A stretch of 62,497 nucleotides of DNA, taken from positions 1 to 62,497 of the forward strand of contig NZ_CAAAIW010000016.1 in NCBI RefSeq assembly GCF_900640115.1, written 5' to 3'. The notes beneath the pieces were generated by a model. That model saw only the letters and a list, made by a program, of their open reading frames with translations, was not told the origin of the DNA and did no database searches. The first letter of the stretch is position 1; each line of letters starts with the position of its first letter. Below, piece by piece: positions 1 through 8,764 of the stretch. Source of the stretch: Legionella yabuuchiae (lineage in GTDB: Bacteria > Pseudomonadota > Gammaproteobacteria > Legionellales > Legionellaceae). The position numbers and the translations under genes are program-made.

Positions 1-3000
1 GACGAGGCGCAAGATTTTTCCTATCGGCAATTGCAGAATTTACATACCCTCGCCATACGAGGAAACATTGCTTATTTTCTAGGAGACCATCAAGTCTTGC
101 ATGATGGGAAATCCCGATTTCCTTATTTGCGTGAGATGTTTCATAAACAACAACAAAAAGCGACTGAAATCGCCTTAAAAGCAACGTATCGATGCTCAGA
201 GCAAATTGTCAATATCGCAAACCGTTTGATTGTGGAAAAATACAAAATCACCGGTGGCGCTGCAGATAAGATGGAATCCTCAGAAATCATCGCAGCCGAC
301 AGCCTTCAAGGGGAAGGCGAAGTCAGTTGGTGTCACCCAGATCAATTAACACCTCAACTGCAAAGTGACGCCAAAACCATTCATTTTGCCGTGATTACCT
401 TAGATGAGTATCGAGAAGAAGCCAAGCAACAATTCGGCACCGCCTTGGTCTTTACCCCAGAAGAAATCAAAGGCCTTGAGTATAACACCATCGCGCTATA
501 TCGCTTGTTGGACAGCGAAGACTGTAAGAGCGCTTGTAAATTACTGAAAACCTCCTCTACACAACCCTCAGGAAATCGTGCAAAACGTGAGCAAAGTAAC
601 GACGCGCTTCTTCCTTTTTTTAACGGCTTAATCACCGCCGTAACCCGCGCGCAAAACGCCATCGTTTTTGTACAACATGAATCTCGTGCAATAATGCCCT
701 TGGTCTCGGCCTTAAAAGAAGGGCTTCAGCCTTCGCCAGAACAATCGGCCGCTGCCGCCACCCCTTCTGCGCCTTCTATAAGACCTGCCGCTAAAGAAGA
801 CTGGGTAAACGAGGCCAAAAGGCTCTTAATGGCCGGCAACGAAGCACAAGCTCGTGATATTTTTTTAAACACCTTAAATCGAACGCCAGAAGAGTTTGCT
901 GCGTTTATCAAAGAACAACATTCACCTGAACCAGCACAAGCACAAGCGGCCGCTGCTGCCCAAGACGATGCAATTGCGCCAGAAGTTCAAGCACCAACTC
1001 CACAAAAGCACGTGAAGACACCAAAAAAGAAACGAAAACCAAAAAAACACGCCCATGCCGCTGTCGCCGCTCAAAAACCTAGTGATGCGCTGAGTGTGGA
1101 ACTACTAGCAGAATGGGCCAACCATCCGCTTACTGAACCACAATTAATTCGTTTATTAAATGATGAAAAATCTGTCTATTATCTTTTTGAATGCGGGTTT
1201 ATCGATACCCTATTTGACGTGACATTTTTTCCTGCTTTGTTGAATACCCTTAAAAAAAACATAGCGTTAGCGTCTCAGTTCTTAAATCAAATCGATAAGG
1301 AACTGGGGCTCTCTGGGTTATCCGGCTTATTGCGGCATAAGAGGGGTTTGAAGTTTTTCAAAACCCTCTTGGCCATCCATTCTGATGCCTTAATAAGTAA
1401 CATTTCCCCCGAAGCGCTTTGCCTCATTCGACCCGAAACCACGGGAGAAGATGCAGGATCCTCTGCCTTATTTTGGCTGGCAGCTACTTCCGATGGGCGC
1501 ACTATCTTACGGTCGCTCTTACAAACCAACCCCTCATTAACAAAACACATAAGCAGTGAGGCGCTTTGCCATAGGGTTCCTGACAATGCAGGCATTAATC
1601 CAGGAACCTCGCCTTTATTTATGCTTGCAGACACTGGAAATGGGTGCGCTATCTTACGTTCACTGTTAAATGCCAATCCCTCATTAGCCCGAGAAATAAG
1701 CAGCGAAGCGCTTTGTCATAGGATTCCTGACATCGCAAAAACTAACCCAGGAACCTCGGTCTTATTTTGGCTCACAACGCATCCAGAGGGGCGCGCCATC
1801 TTGCACATACTGTTACAAGCTAATCCCTCACTAGCCCAACAGATAAGCAGTAAAGCGCTTTGTCATAGGGTTCCTGACAACGCAAAAACTAACCCAGGAA
1901 CCTCGGTCTTATTTTGGCTTACAGCGCGTGCAGAGGGGCGCGCTATCTTACAGTTATTGTTCAAATCCAACCCCTCATTAATCCCACAGATAAGCAGTGA
2001 AGCACTTTGCCATAGGCTTCCTGACAGCGCAAATGATCTTGTCGGAACCTCTGTCTTATTTTGGCTTGCGGCAACTGAAAGAGGGAGTGGCATCTTGCAA
2101 TTACTATTACAAGCTAATCCTTCATTAACCCAACAGATAAGCTGTGAAGCACTTTGCCATAGGCTTCCTGACAGCGCAAAATTTGATCCAGGAACCTCTC
2201 CTTTATTTTGGCTTGCGGGCAATCCAGAGGCGCGCGCTATCTTGGTATTGTTGTTAGAAGCCAATCCTTCATTAACCCAACAGATAAGCAGCGAAGCGCT
2301 TTGCCATAGAACTCCTGATACCGCAAAAAATTATCCAGGAACCTCTATCTTATTTTGGCTTTCGGCATCTCCAGATGGGCGCGCTATCTTACATTCACTA
2401 TTTAATGCCAATCCCTTATTAGTCCGAGAAATAAGCATTGAAGCGCTTTGCCATAGAACTCCTGATACCGCAGAAAATAGTCCAGGAACCTCCCCCTTAT
2501 TTTGGCTTTCGGGATCTCCAAGTGGGCGTACTATCTTACATTTACTATTAAATGCCAATCCCTTATTAGTCCAACAGATAAGCTGTGAAACGCTTTGCAA
2601 TAGGATTCCTGATACCGCAAAATTATATCCCGGAGTCTCTTGCTTATTTTTGCTTTCGGGATCTCCAGAGGGGTGCGCTATCTTGCAATTGCTGTTACAA
2701 CATAAACCTTCATTAATCCAAGAGATAAGCAGTGAAGCGCTTTGCCATAGAATCTCTGACTCCGCAAAAACTGCTGCCGGAGCCTCTGTCTTATATTGTC
2801 TTGCAACTACACCAGATGGATGCGCTATCTTGCAATTGCTGTTACAAGCCAATCTATCATTAGCTCAACAGATAAGCTGTGAAACGCTCTGTCATAGGAT
2901 CCCTGACACCGCAGAAATTGATCCAGGAATCTATGTCTTATTTAGGCTTGCATATGAGCAACAAGGTCGAACCGCTTTGCGATTAATATTGGATAAAAAC

Positions 3001-3240
3001 CCTGATCTGAAACATGAAATTGTGGAAAGAAATAGATTGTTGCCAGCAACCTCAAAAGACACTGAATTTTCTGTTATAGATACGTTAAAAAAATCTGAAG
3101 ATGGCCGACAAATTCTACTGGATTTCTTTCCTGAATATCTAGAAGAGAATAGAACGTCTTCCTCAGCAACGCATGGCTTTTTTTCGAGAACACCTTCATC
3201 TGAGCAAGACACAAATCAAAACCCTCTTATTTCGCCTTGA
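1..3240 (+). CDS. SF1 (UvrD-like) helicase fragment fused to 49-residue repeats; 5' truncated by window edge
   Basis: The frame is open from base 1, so the N-terminus lies outside the window; at least 1079 residues are present. The first residues read DEAQDFS, a superfamily I helicase motif II. They are followed by motif III-like GDHQ, a YRCSEQIVNIANRLI segment and, around residues 150-230, VFTPEEIKGLEY and LITAVTRAQNAIVF, matching the C-terminal RecA lobe (motifs V/VI) of UvrD-like enzymes. Residues 240-370 are Ala/Gln/Pro-rich, low complexity, and contain a basic PKKKRKPKKH cluster. Residues 462-1000 are eleven tandem 49-residue repeats (ALCHRxPD, PGTSxLFWL, GRAILQLLLQANPSL), predicted helical and ankyrin-like in style. 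There is no signal peptide in the visible part. The combination suggests a large effector or host-interaction protein, but this is inference. No function is assigned beyond the helicase fold, and ATPase competence cannot be judged without motif I. Confidence 0.75.
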   Translation, partial: DEAQDFSYRQLQNLHTLAIRGNIAYFLGDHQVLHDGKSRFPYLREMFHKQQQKATEIALKATYRCSEQIVNIANRLIVEKYKITGGAADKMESSEIIAADSLQGEGEVSWCHPDQLTPQLQSDAKTIHFAVITLDEYREEAKQQFGTALVFTPEEIKGLEYNTIALYRLLDSEDCKSACKLLKTSSTQPSGNRAKREQSNDALLPFFNGLITAVTRAQNAIVFVQHESRAIMPLVSALKEGLQPSPEQSAAAATPSAPSIRPAAKEDWVNEAKRLLMAGNEAQARDIFLNTLNRTPEEFAAFIKEQHSPEPAQAQAAAAAQDDAIAPEVQAPTPQKHVKTPKKKRKPKKHAHAAVAAQKPSDALSVELLAEWANHPLTEPQLIRLLNDEKSVYYLFECGFIDTLFDVTFFPALLNTLKKNIALASQFLNQIDKELGLSGLSGLLRHKRGLKFFKTLLAIHSDALISNISPEALCLIRPETTGEDAGSSALFWLAATSDGRTILRSLLQTNPSLTKHISSEALCHRVPDNAGINPGTSPLFMLADTGNGCAILRSLLNANPSLAREISSEALCHRIPDIAKTNPGTSVLFWLTTHPEGRAILHILLQANPSLAQQISSKALCHRVPDNAKTNPGTSVLFWLTARAEGRAILQLLFKSNPSLIPQISSEALCHRLPDSANDLVGTSVLFWLAATERGSGILQLLLQANPSLTQQISCEALCHRLPDSAKFDPGTSPLFWLAGNPEARAILVLLLEANPSLTQQISSEALCHRTPDTAKNYPGTSILFWLSASPDGRAILHSLFNANPLLVREISIEALCHRTPDTAENSPGTSPLFWLSGSPSGRTILHLLLNANPLLVQQISCETLCNRIPDTAKLYPGVSCLFLLSGSPEGCAILQLLLQHKPSLIQEISSEALCHRISDSAKTAAGASVLYCLATTPDGCAILQLLLQANLSLAQQISCETLCHRIPDTAEIDPGIYVLFRLAYEQQGRTALRLILDKNPDLKHEIVERNRLLPATSKDTEFSVIDTLKKSEDGRQILLDFFPEYLEENRTSSSATHGFFSRTPSSEQDTNQNPLISP
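1384..3000 (+). repeat. Eleven tandem 147-bp coding repeats
   Basis: Eleven successive 147-bp units without a single insertion or deletion encode 49-residue repeats in the helicase-repeat protein. Consensus features are an N-terminal PSLxxQISSEALCHR, a central PDxAxxxPGTSxLFWL and a C-terminal GRAILQLLLQAN. A degenerate twelfth unit follows to about 3165. Units differ by many substitutions, so the array is old, but the period is strictly kept. Confidence 0.93.
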
Positions 3241-3247
3241 CCAGTAC

Positions 3248-3411
3248 TATACCCGTAATCTTTCAAAATGCGTGTTTTTAGGCGCCTTTATTTTTTGTCC
3301 TGCCGCATTTTAAAAAGCGAGTAATGGCTCATTCCCTTGCGAGTTTTTTAAAATGCGGCAGGGCGAAAAAGAAAAAGCATAAATCACGCATTTTGAAAGA
3401 TTACGGGTATA
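3248..3411. repeat. Complete copy of dispersed palindromic (MITE-like) repeat
   Basis: This 164-bp element begins TATACCCGTAATCTTTCAAA and ends with its reverse complement. Internally a second inverted repeat (3299-3315 against 3346-3362, CCTGCCGCATTTTAAAA) can form a nested hairpin. It has no open reading frame. It lies 8 bases after the stop of the repeat protein. Partial copies occur at six other places in the window, which marks it as a non-autonomous repetitive element; it may also act as a terminator. Confidence 0.85.
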
Positions 3412-3477
3412 TAAGTAATGCGCCAAGTATGGGTGTTTAACTCCAAAGCATATATGCATGCATAAAACAAAGTAGCC

Positions 3478-3483
3478 TATAAT
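3478..3483 (+). promoter_or_regulatory. Putative -10 box (TATAAT) of the 74-residue gene
   Basis: Perfect TATAAT 34 bases before the start codon at 3517, in an AT-rich gap. No good -35 hexamer is visible. A similar TATAATGATG block precedes the next gene. Confidence 0.35.
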
Positions 3484-3516
3484 AATGTCAAACGTTCATA
3501 ACTTGGAGACAGGGTC

Positions 3517-3741
3517 ATGAAAGAACTGGTAAGAACATTTGAAGCTCAAAGTGACGATGGTGAGTCTATACTGATTTTAGAATATCGAGGAATAAAAGAT
3601 ATTCTGACAGCCCCAGACAAAGAAAAAAAACCGATGTATGGGCTACCCACTTATACCACAACAACTGGCCAAGAAGTTGTTCCAGCCGATGGCGGATTTC
3701 AAATACTTGGGTTGGATACCATTTTTTATGAGCATGCATAA
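3517..3741 (+). CDS. Small protein of unknown function (74 aa)
   Basis: ATG preceded by a GGAGAC Shine-Dalgarno (3505-3510). The product is acidic, mixed alpha/beta in character, with no signal peptide, membrane segment or recognised motif; it ends in FYEHA. It sits just before another small unrecognised gene in the same direction, and both have a TATAAT box close upstream, so each may have its own promoter. I do not recognise the family. Short length leaves some doubt that it is expressed. Confidence 0.5.
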   Translation: MKELVRTFEAQSDDGESILILEYRGIKDILTAPDKEKKPMYGLPTYTTTTGQEVVPADGGFQILGLDTIFYEHA

Positions 3742-3771
3742 CCTTTTTAAAAGACCAGAGTAAACGCATGC

Positions 3772-3777
3772 TATAAT
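3772..3777 (+). promoter_or_regulatory. Putative -10 box (TATAAT) of the 126-residue gene
   Basis: TATAAT in the context GCATGCTATAATGATG, 30-36 bases before the start codon. It echoes the sequence before the preceding small gene. No clear -35 element. Confidence 0.35.
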
Positions 3778-3807
3778 GATGAAATATGGACAACTTTAAA
3801 TACAGGG

Positions 3808-4188
3808 ATGATTATGAAATCAGAAAATATAACCTTTAAAATTCGAGAAACCGATAAAGCGAAAAAGCTATCTCCCATCGTAGATGATCACATTAAACAA
3901 GGCTTAAACGAACATAATCTTACTGAAGAATCGCGTCATCGTCTTCCAGAAGATTCAAGCAATACCATAACTGCAACCTTTGAAACCGAGCCCAAATTGA
4001 CTCGTGTGGAAGATGTGCTAGAGGCCTATGATAAATTAGCTGCAGATCTGCATTATAATCGTCGTTCTTGGTATCATTTGCCTGATGTTAGTGCGGACGG
4101 CAAAAAAATTACGATGATTTTTGATATGGAACGAGATTTAGATGTTTTTAAAAAGCGGCTGGAGAGCGCCGGCTATCAGATAAAATAA
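3808..4188 (+). CDS. Hypothetical cytoplasmic protein (126 aa)
   Basis: Two in-frame start codons lie close together (3808 and 3814); the AGGG at 3804 fits the second better, giving 124 residues. The protein is soluble, charged, with a Lys/Glu-rich N-terminus and a C-terminal half reading HLPDVSADGKKITMIFDMER. No signal peptide and no recognised domain. It is in the same direction as the small gene before it and argE after it, with 53 bases to the latter. Function unknown. Confidence 0.6.
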   Translation: MIMKSENITFKIRETDKAKKLSPIVDDHIKQGLNEHNLTEESRHRLPEDSSNTITATFETEPKLTRVEDVLEAYDKLAADLHYNRRSWYHLPDVSADGKKITMIFDMERDLDVFKKRLESAGYQIK

Positions 4189-4241
4189 ATCACGTAATGT
4201 ATTGATTTTATTTCATTAAACTAAGCGCGAATAGGTTTCGA

Positions 4242-5411
4242 ATGGATTCAGAACGTTGGCTCGCCAAGCTAATCGGCATGAATACCGTGTCAAGATTATC
4301 TAATCTTGAATTAATTGAATGCCTTGATGCTTGGTTTAAACAACATGAGATTAATTCTTTTATTCTACCTGGGCCAGAACAGGGCAAGGCGAATTTACTC
4401 GCCACCATTCCCGCAAAAAATGGGCGCCAAAAAGGTGGCTTACTCTTATCTGGTCACACCGACGTCGTCGATGTGGGTGGGCAATTATGGGACAGCGACC
4501 CGTTTGTAGCCACAAGAAAAAACGGCAATATTTATGGGCGCGGCACTTGTGACATGAAGGGTTTTTTAGCGGTCATGTTAGCATTAGCGCCTGAATTTAA
4601 AGCGCTTAAGTTATCTAAGCCCATTCACTTTGGCTTTACCTATGATGAAGAAGTTGGATGTGTTGGCGCTGAATATTTTATTGAATACCTGCTTAAACGA
4701 AACATTCAACCTGAAGGGTGTATTGTGGGGGAGCCGTCAAACATGAACCCTGTTGTCGGGGAAAAATGCCGTCAAGTTTACCACTGTCAGATTGAAGGGT
4801 TGGCTTCGCATTCTTCTTTAAGTGTGAAAGGATGCAATGCCATCGAGTATGCATGTCGTTTAGTTCATTATATCCATACCCTTTCTGAAGTTATTAAGCA
4901 ACAAGGGCCTTTTGATCCTAATTTTGATTTACCGTATACCACCCTTACCACCAATCTAATCAGTGGCGGGATCGCATCAAACATTATTCCAGGTATGTGC
5001 GAATTTCTGCTTGAAATTCGATATTTACCTGAATTTCCTATTCAGAACCTTCGTTGCCAAATTGAACAACATATTACGGAAATTCTCATTCCAGAAATGC
5101 GGAAATCTTACGCAAAGGCCAATATTTATTTCGATACGATTTCTGACGAGCCAGGATTTTCTGCGATGGAAGATGCGAATATTACTAGAATTACGCGTAT
5201 TGTAACTGGCGTTAAAGAACGGTTTAAAGTATCATATTCAACAGAAGCCGGTCTTTTTCAAGAGGCTCATATTCCTACCATTTTATGCGGTCCAGGCAAC
5301 ATTGAACAGGCTCATGGCCCTAATGAATTCATTTCAATTGCCCAACTTAATCTTTGCGAAAATGTACTCAGAAATATTGTTAATTTGTTCTGCCGAGACT
5401 TAACTTCTTAG
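4242..5411 (+). CDS. argE: Acetylornithine deacetylase / M20 family metallopeptidase
   Basis: Full-length M20 dizinc hydrolase (389 aa). The metal and catalytic motifs are visible: SGHTDVVDVGG (His/Asp), GRGTCDMKGFLA (bridging Asp) and DEEVGCVGAEYF (catalytic and metal Glu pair), followed by the dimerisation domain around residues 180-290 and a C-terminal CGPGNIEQAHGPNEFI with the last His ligand. The fit is best to ArgE, which removes the acetyl group from N2-acetylornithine in arginine synthesis; a succinyl-diaminopimelate-type or related substrate cannot be excluded. The start ATG at 4242 gives MDSERWLAKL, a normal N-terminus. It converges on a GNAT gene with only six bases between stop codons. 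Confidence 0.85.
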   Translation: MDSERWLAKLIGMNTVSRLSNLELIECLDAWFKQHEINSFILPGPEQGKANLLATIPAKNGRQKGGLLLSGHTDVVDVGGQLWDSDPFVATRKNGNIYGRGTCDMKGFLAVMLALAPEFKALKLSKPIHFGFTYDEEVGCVGAEYFIEYLLKRNIQPEGCIVGEPSNMNPVVGEKCRQVYHCQIEGLASHSSLSVKGCNAIEYACRLVHYIHTLSEVIKQQGPFDPNFDLPYTTLTTNLISGGIASNIIPGMCEFLLEIRYLPEFPIQNLRCQIEQHITEILIPEMRKSYAKANIYFDTISDEPGFSAMEDANITRITRIVTGVKERFKVSYSTEAGLFQEAHIPTILCGPGNIEQAHGPNEFISIAQLNLCENVLRNIVNLFCRDLTS

Positions 5412-5417
5412 AGCGTG

Positions 5418-5921
5418 TCAGTGATTTTTAATACGATAAAATATACTCTCCATCCCTAGATAAGAATCGATTTTATAATATTCCATACCGCATTTTTTCA
5501 TAACACGTATGGAGGCCTTATTATCTTTATGCGCGTAGGCTACAATATAATCGGCATCAATATGATCGCGCGCCCAATCCAATAATACGGATAAAGTCTC
5601 CGTGGCATACCCTTTATTCCAATACTGCTTATGAAACAGATAACCCACCTTCACTTCGCCTGATTTAAGCCTATCAAAATAAGCTTCGCCTACAAAATTT
5701 GATGTGTTTAAATTGAAAATAACAAAACAAGGCAGGCCTTCTTGTTTACATTCCTCAACACAGTCTCTTATAAATTGCTTAATTTCATCATCACTCAGCG
5801 TGCCTTCGGGAAAAAATTTCGTAACCTTAGGATCTTTATCCAGCGTTTTTAAATAATCGATGTCCTCTTTTTCAATAAACCGCATTCCTAAGCGCTGTGT
5901 TTTTATGATATATTTTTTCAT
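5418..5921 (-). CDS. GNAT family N-acetyltransferase (RimJ/RimL-like)
   Basis: 167 residues. The N-terminal KTQRLGMRFIEKEDIDYLKTL is typical of RimJ/RimL-type GNAT proteins. The acetyl-CoA binding region is represented by VGYLFHKQYWNKGYATETLSVLLDW, and the C-terminal NKASIRVMKKCGMEYYKID is the usual helix and strand that close the fold. It probably transfers an acetyl group to an amine of a small molecule or protein N-terminus; the substrate is unknown. Single gene, convergent with argE. Confidence 0.85.
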   Translation of the reverse strand: MKKYIIKTQRLGMRFIEKEDIDYLKTLDKDPKVTKFFPEGTLSDDEIKQFIRDCVEECKQEGLPCFVIFNLNTSNFVGEAYFDRLKSGEVKVGYLFHKQYWNKGYATETLSVLLDWARDHIDADYIVAYAHKDNKASIRVMKKCGMEYYKIDSYLGMESIFYRIKNH

Positions 5922-6130
5922 CGTATACCCAATCGACTTTTTACTAATTATGGGTGAATTCCATATACTTTGCAGGCGTTTTACTTAAAAAAGTGAGCGA
6001 TTACCTTAACCCCAGAGTAGGATGGGTTTTCGTCTTTTGTCCAACATGGCTTGTAATTCATTAACAATTGCTGGATATGGTTTAAGGCAATAAAATAAAA
6101 ACTGAGAGCGTTTACCGAGGAGGTTTTTTT

Positions 6131-7315
6131 ATGCCTAAATCCAATCGTTTTTTTCAGAGCGCTTGTCCAGAATCATCGGCCAATTCTCCCGCCCCTCTTC
6201 ATCGTGTGTCATCACATATGCTTTCAAGATTGATCTCTGAAAGCAGCGCTGAAATTATAAAAGAAAGCAAGAGTCGTCTAGGACGGGGAGCGCAAGGAGA
6301 TGTATATTTAATAAAAGTTAAACTTCCAGGAGAAGAGCAACGCTGGTGTGTTTTAAAATCTATGAGTGACGTCAGTCAAGCCAAAGAAACAGCCATAAAT
6401 CTCGCCTTAACGGAAGGGGATGAATCTTCTATCGATCACAATATTGTAAAAATAATTTCCAACTTCAAGGACGAGCTTAATGAATATGCTCTTTTTCCCT
6501 TATGTGATACCACCCTGGATCGGCAGATAAAGACCCTAGAGCGCTTACAAGAATCGAACCCCGAGTCATTCCAAATTATTATTATCCGATTAATGCTTGA
6601 TTTGCTTAAAGCGGTTGATTATATGCATCGCAATCATGTCGTTCACCGCGATATTAAACCGGAAAACATTGGGTTTCATCTTGGTCATTGGTGTTTATTT
6701 GATTTAGGTTGTTCTACTAAAAAAGACAGCATTGAACCTTTAAAAGGCACGTTTTACTTTTCACATCCAGCAGGCATGGTTGAAAATTCAGAGTCAGCAC
6801 GCGGTTATAATGATATTTACGCGCTAGGCCAAACATTAGAACTGCTGCTTGATCCTCGCGCTCAAATGTTTTACCAAGAATTTTTCATTAAAAAGCCTTT
6901 GCAATACCTCATGGTCAAAGGGGAAGAGTATAGTCAAGCAATGGCGAATCCAAGCAGTTCACATCCATTAAGTTTTCAAGAGCAATTTAGAAGTTTGGAT
7001 AAAAAGGATATCAATCGCGTTTTAAAATTTCTTACACATTCCATGACCTCAATCCACCCCGAGACTATCCCTGATGCTTCTAATTTGATTGCATGTTTTT
7101 CTGAACTTGAAATGCATTTAAAAGAAATCATAGGGGGTGTTAGGCTTGAAACCATGTATGAGGAATATAAAGCGTTAATTGCATCAGCCATGTGCCCAGA
7201 GCCATTAGATACTAAAAAATTTATTTGGGCACACACAACTACAGAGATAAGAAAAGAACCTGAAACAGCGTTACTTATAGTGGATGAGGAAAACGCGCCA
7301 CAGAAAGGACTGTAA
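6131..7315 (+). CDS. Eukaryote-like Ser/Thr protein kinase, candidate secreted effector
   Basis: 394 residues with a complete Hanks-type core: glycine loop GRGAQGDVYL (about residue 52), the ATP-anchoring Lys76 in CVLKSM, catalytic loop VHRDIKPEN with Asp174, and DLG (Asp191) in place of DFG. There is no transmembrane segment or PASTA domain, unlike bacterial PknB-type housekeeping kinases. The N-terminus is Ser/Pro-rich and disordered and the C-terminal 140 residues are helical without a recognised domain. An AGGAGG ribosome site precedes the ATG. Soluble orphan kinases of this kind in Legionellales are commonly type IV secretion effectors (LegK-like); secretion is inference. It is a single gene, followed by a 200-base gap. 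Confidence 0.85.
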   Translation: MPKSNRFFQSACPESSANSPAPLHRVSSHMLSRLISESSAEIIKESKSRLGRGAQGDVYLIKVKLPGEEQRWCVLKSMSDVSQAKETAINLALTEGDESSIDHNIVKIISNFKDELNEYALFPLCDTTLDRQIKTLERLQESNPESFQIIIIRLMLDLLKAVDYMHRNHVVHRDIKPENIGFHLGHWCLFDLGCSTKKDSIEPLKGTFYFSHPAGMVENSESARGYNDIYALGQTLELLLDPRAQMFYQEFFIKKPLQYLMVKGEEYSQAMANPSSSHPLSFQEQFRSLDKKDINRVLKFLTHSMTSIHPETIPDASNLIACFSELEMHLKEIIGGVRLETMYEEYKALIASAMCPEPLDTKKFIWAHTTTEIRKEPETALLIVDEENAPQKGL

Positions 7316-7518
7316 CGCTGATAAAGTGGCTATCTGCCCTCCATACGCTTGGCCGCCAGCTAAAGGTGTTGAGCTCTCTGCTTTTGCGTCTATACCCAAT
7401 ATGCTCCTTTATTTATTCTTAAGAATCGTTTGCTTTTTTTTGGAATCGTAACTTGATATAGTTGCTCAGCTAAAAATCTGGATGTCACGGAAATTTATTT
7501 TAAAAGGAGTGTCTTAAG

Positions 7519-8586
7519 ATGTTAAGTTTTAAAAAAACTGCCGCCGCTGTTGTGGTCTTCACGGCTGGGGCTGCTTATGCCGGTGGTATGGGAGCAATGT
7601 GTAATGCTGAGAATGTAACGGTACCCTGTGAGCAATCAGGGTGGGCTGTTGGGGTACAGGCGTTATATTTAAAACCTTCTTATAGTGGTAGTTTAAATGT
7701 AATTGGCTCCCGAGTACTATCAACAACAACGGGGCCTTACGGGCTTTTTGCTCCTGAAATTGTTACGGCTGATGTAACGAACGAACCGGATTTCAATTGG
7801 GGATTTAAGCTTGAGGCATCGTATTTATTCCTAACTGGAAATGATCTCACTTTAAATTGGTATCATCTCGCTTCTCAAACCACAACAACTAACATTGCAA
7901 ACGGGATCAGCCCAAGCTTAAGGGAGCTGCCTTGGGTAAACCATCATGCGTCAGAAACAATACAATTTAGTATTGAGCCCCAATGGGATGCAGTAAATTT
8001 AGAATTCGGTCAGCACGCCGACTTTGGTCCCTTTAAAAATATCCGTTTCCATGGTGGTCTTCAATACACTGAGATCGATACCGATATAGTCCGTTCGGGA
8101 ACGGTTACGGTATGGACAAATCAAGCTAGAACCATAACAGGAACCGCCACTTATACAGTGAACCATTCCTTAGAGTATTCGGGTATAGGCCCTCGTATCG
8201 GCACAGACTTAGCGTACGATATGGAATATGGCTTTGGAGTGTATGCCAAAGGTGCGGCCTCTATGTTATGGGGTAAAAATAAGTTCAGTCGAACTGCAAC
8301 CGATACGGTGGATGCCATTGCGCTAACAGAAGATTTTCTTTCCTTTGTCACTTCTATTTCAGATAGCGGCAATAGAACGATGTTAATTCCAGAGCTTGAA
8401 TTAAAAGCTGGCCTTACCTACGATTGTAATCTAGGGGAAGGCAACTTAGGTGTGGATTTGGGCTATATGTTCGTGAATTATTTCCATGCTTTAAGAGATA
8501 GCACTCGCTACACTGATGTTCTTGATTCAGACTTTGCTATTCATGGCCCATATATTGGTGTTAAATGGGTAGGCATGTTTGCCTAA
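7519..8586 (+). CDS. Legionella-type major outer membrane protein (beta-barrel porin-like)
   Basis: 355 residues with a cleavable signal peptide ending AAYAGG. The mature N-terminus GGMGAMCNAENVTVPCEQSGW, with its two cysteines, matches the Legionella OMP family (Pfam Legionella_OMP), and alternating amphipathic strands run to a C-terminal GPYIGVKWVGMFA. Cysteines allow disulfide cross-linking, as is known for the family. A strong AAAGGAG ribosome site precedes the ATG, and TTGCTT (7430) with an AT-rich -10 region (about 7453-7460) may be the promoter. It acts in the outer membrane as porin or surface antigen. It is the strongest taxonomic marker in the window. Confidence 0.88.
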   Translation: MLSFKKTAAAVVVFTAGAAYAGGMGAMCNAENVTVPCEQSGWAVGVQALYLKPSYSGSLNVIGSRVLSTTTGPYGLFAPEIVTADVTNEPDFNWGFKLEASYLFLTGNDLTLNWYHLASQTTTTNIANGISPSLRELPWVNHHASETIQFSIEPQWDAVNLEFGQHADFGPFKNIRFHGGLQYTEIDTDIVRSGTVTVWTNQARTITGTATYTVNHSLEYSGIGPRIGTDLAYDMEYGFGVYAKGAASMLWGKNKFSRTATDTVDAIALTEDFLSFVTSISDSGNRTMLIPELELKAGLTYDCNLGEGNLGVDLGYMFVNYFHALRDSTRYTDVLDSDFAIHGPYIGVKWVGMFA

Positions 8587-8650
8587 AATCTTGGTGGATG
8601 AGTTAGCATACAGTTTTGCCAACGCTAGAATACAACCCCCGACGTGGCCT

Positions 8651-8697
8651 GATTGATTCGGGCCACCTATAATTTAAATGACTGGTCCGAATCAATC
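8651..8697. promoter_or_regulatory. Long inverted repeat between the OMP and hydrolase genes
   Basis: Fifteen-base arms GATTGATTCGGGCCA (8651-8665) and TGGTCCGAATCAATC (8683-8697), with one mismatch, flank a 17-base AT-rich loop. There is no U-tract after it on either strand, so it could be an operator or a mRNA-stabilising hairpin behind the OMP gene rather than a classic terminator. Confidence 0.5.
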
Positions 8698-8764
8698 GAG
8701 CCATGTTGTGTCGCGAGACAAGTTGGCAGGAGTGTGACTAACCCTATTCAAGAGGAAAGGACTC

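Noticed and set aside
1287-2852. Several long antisense frames opposite the 49-residue repeats
   Set aside because: They follow the 147-bp period of the sense repeats, lack ribosome sites and have repeat-derived compositions; they are shadows of the sense gene.
1384-3000. Possible CRISPR-like array
   Set aside because: Units are contiguous 147-bp coding repeats without unique spacers.
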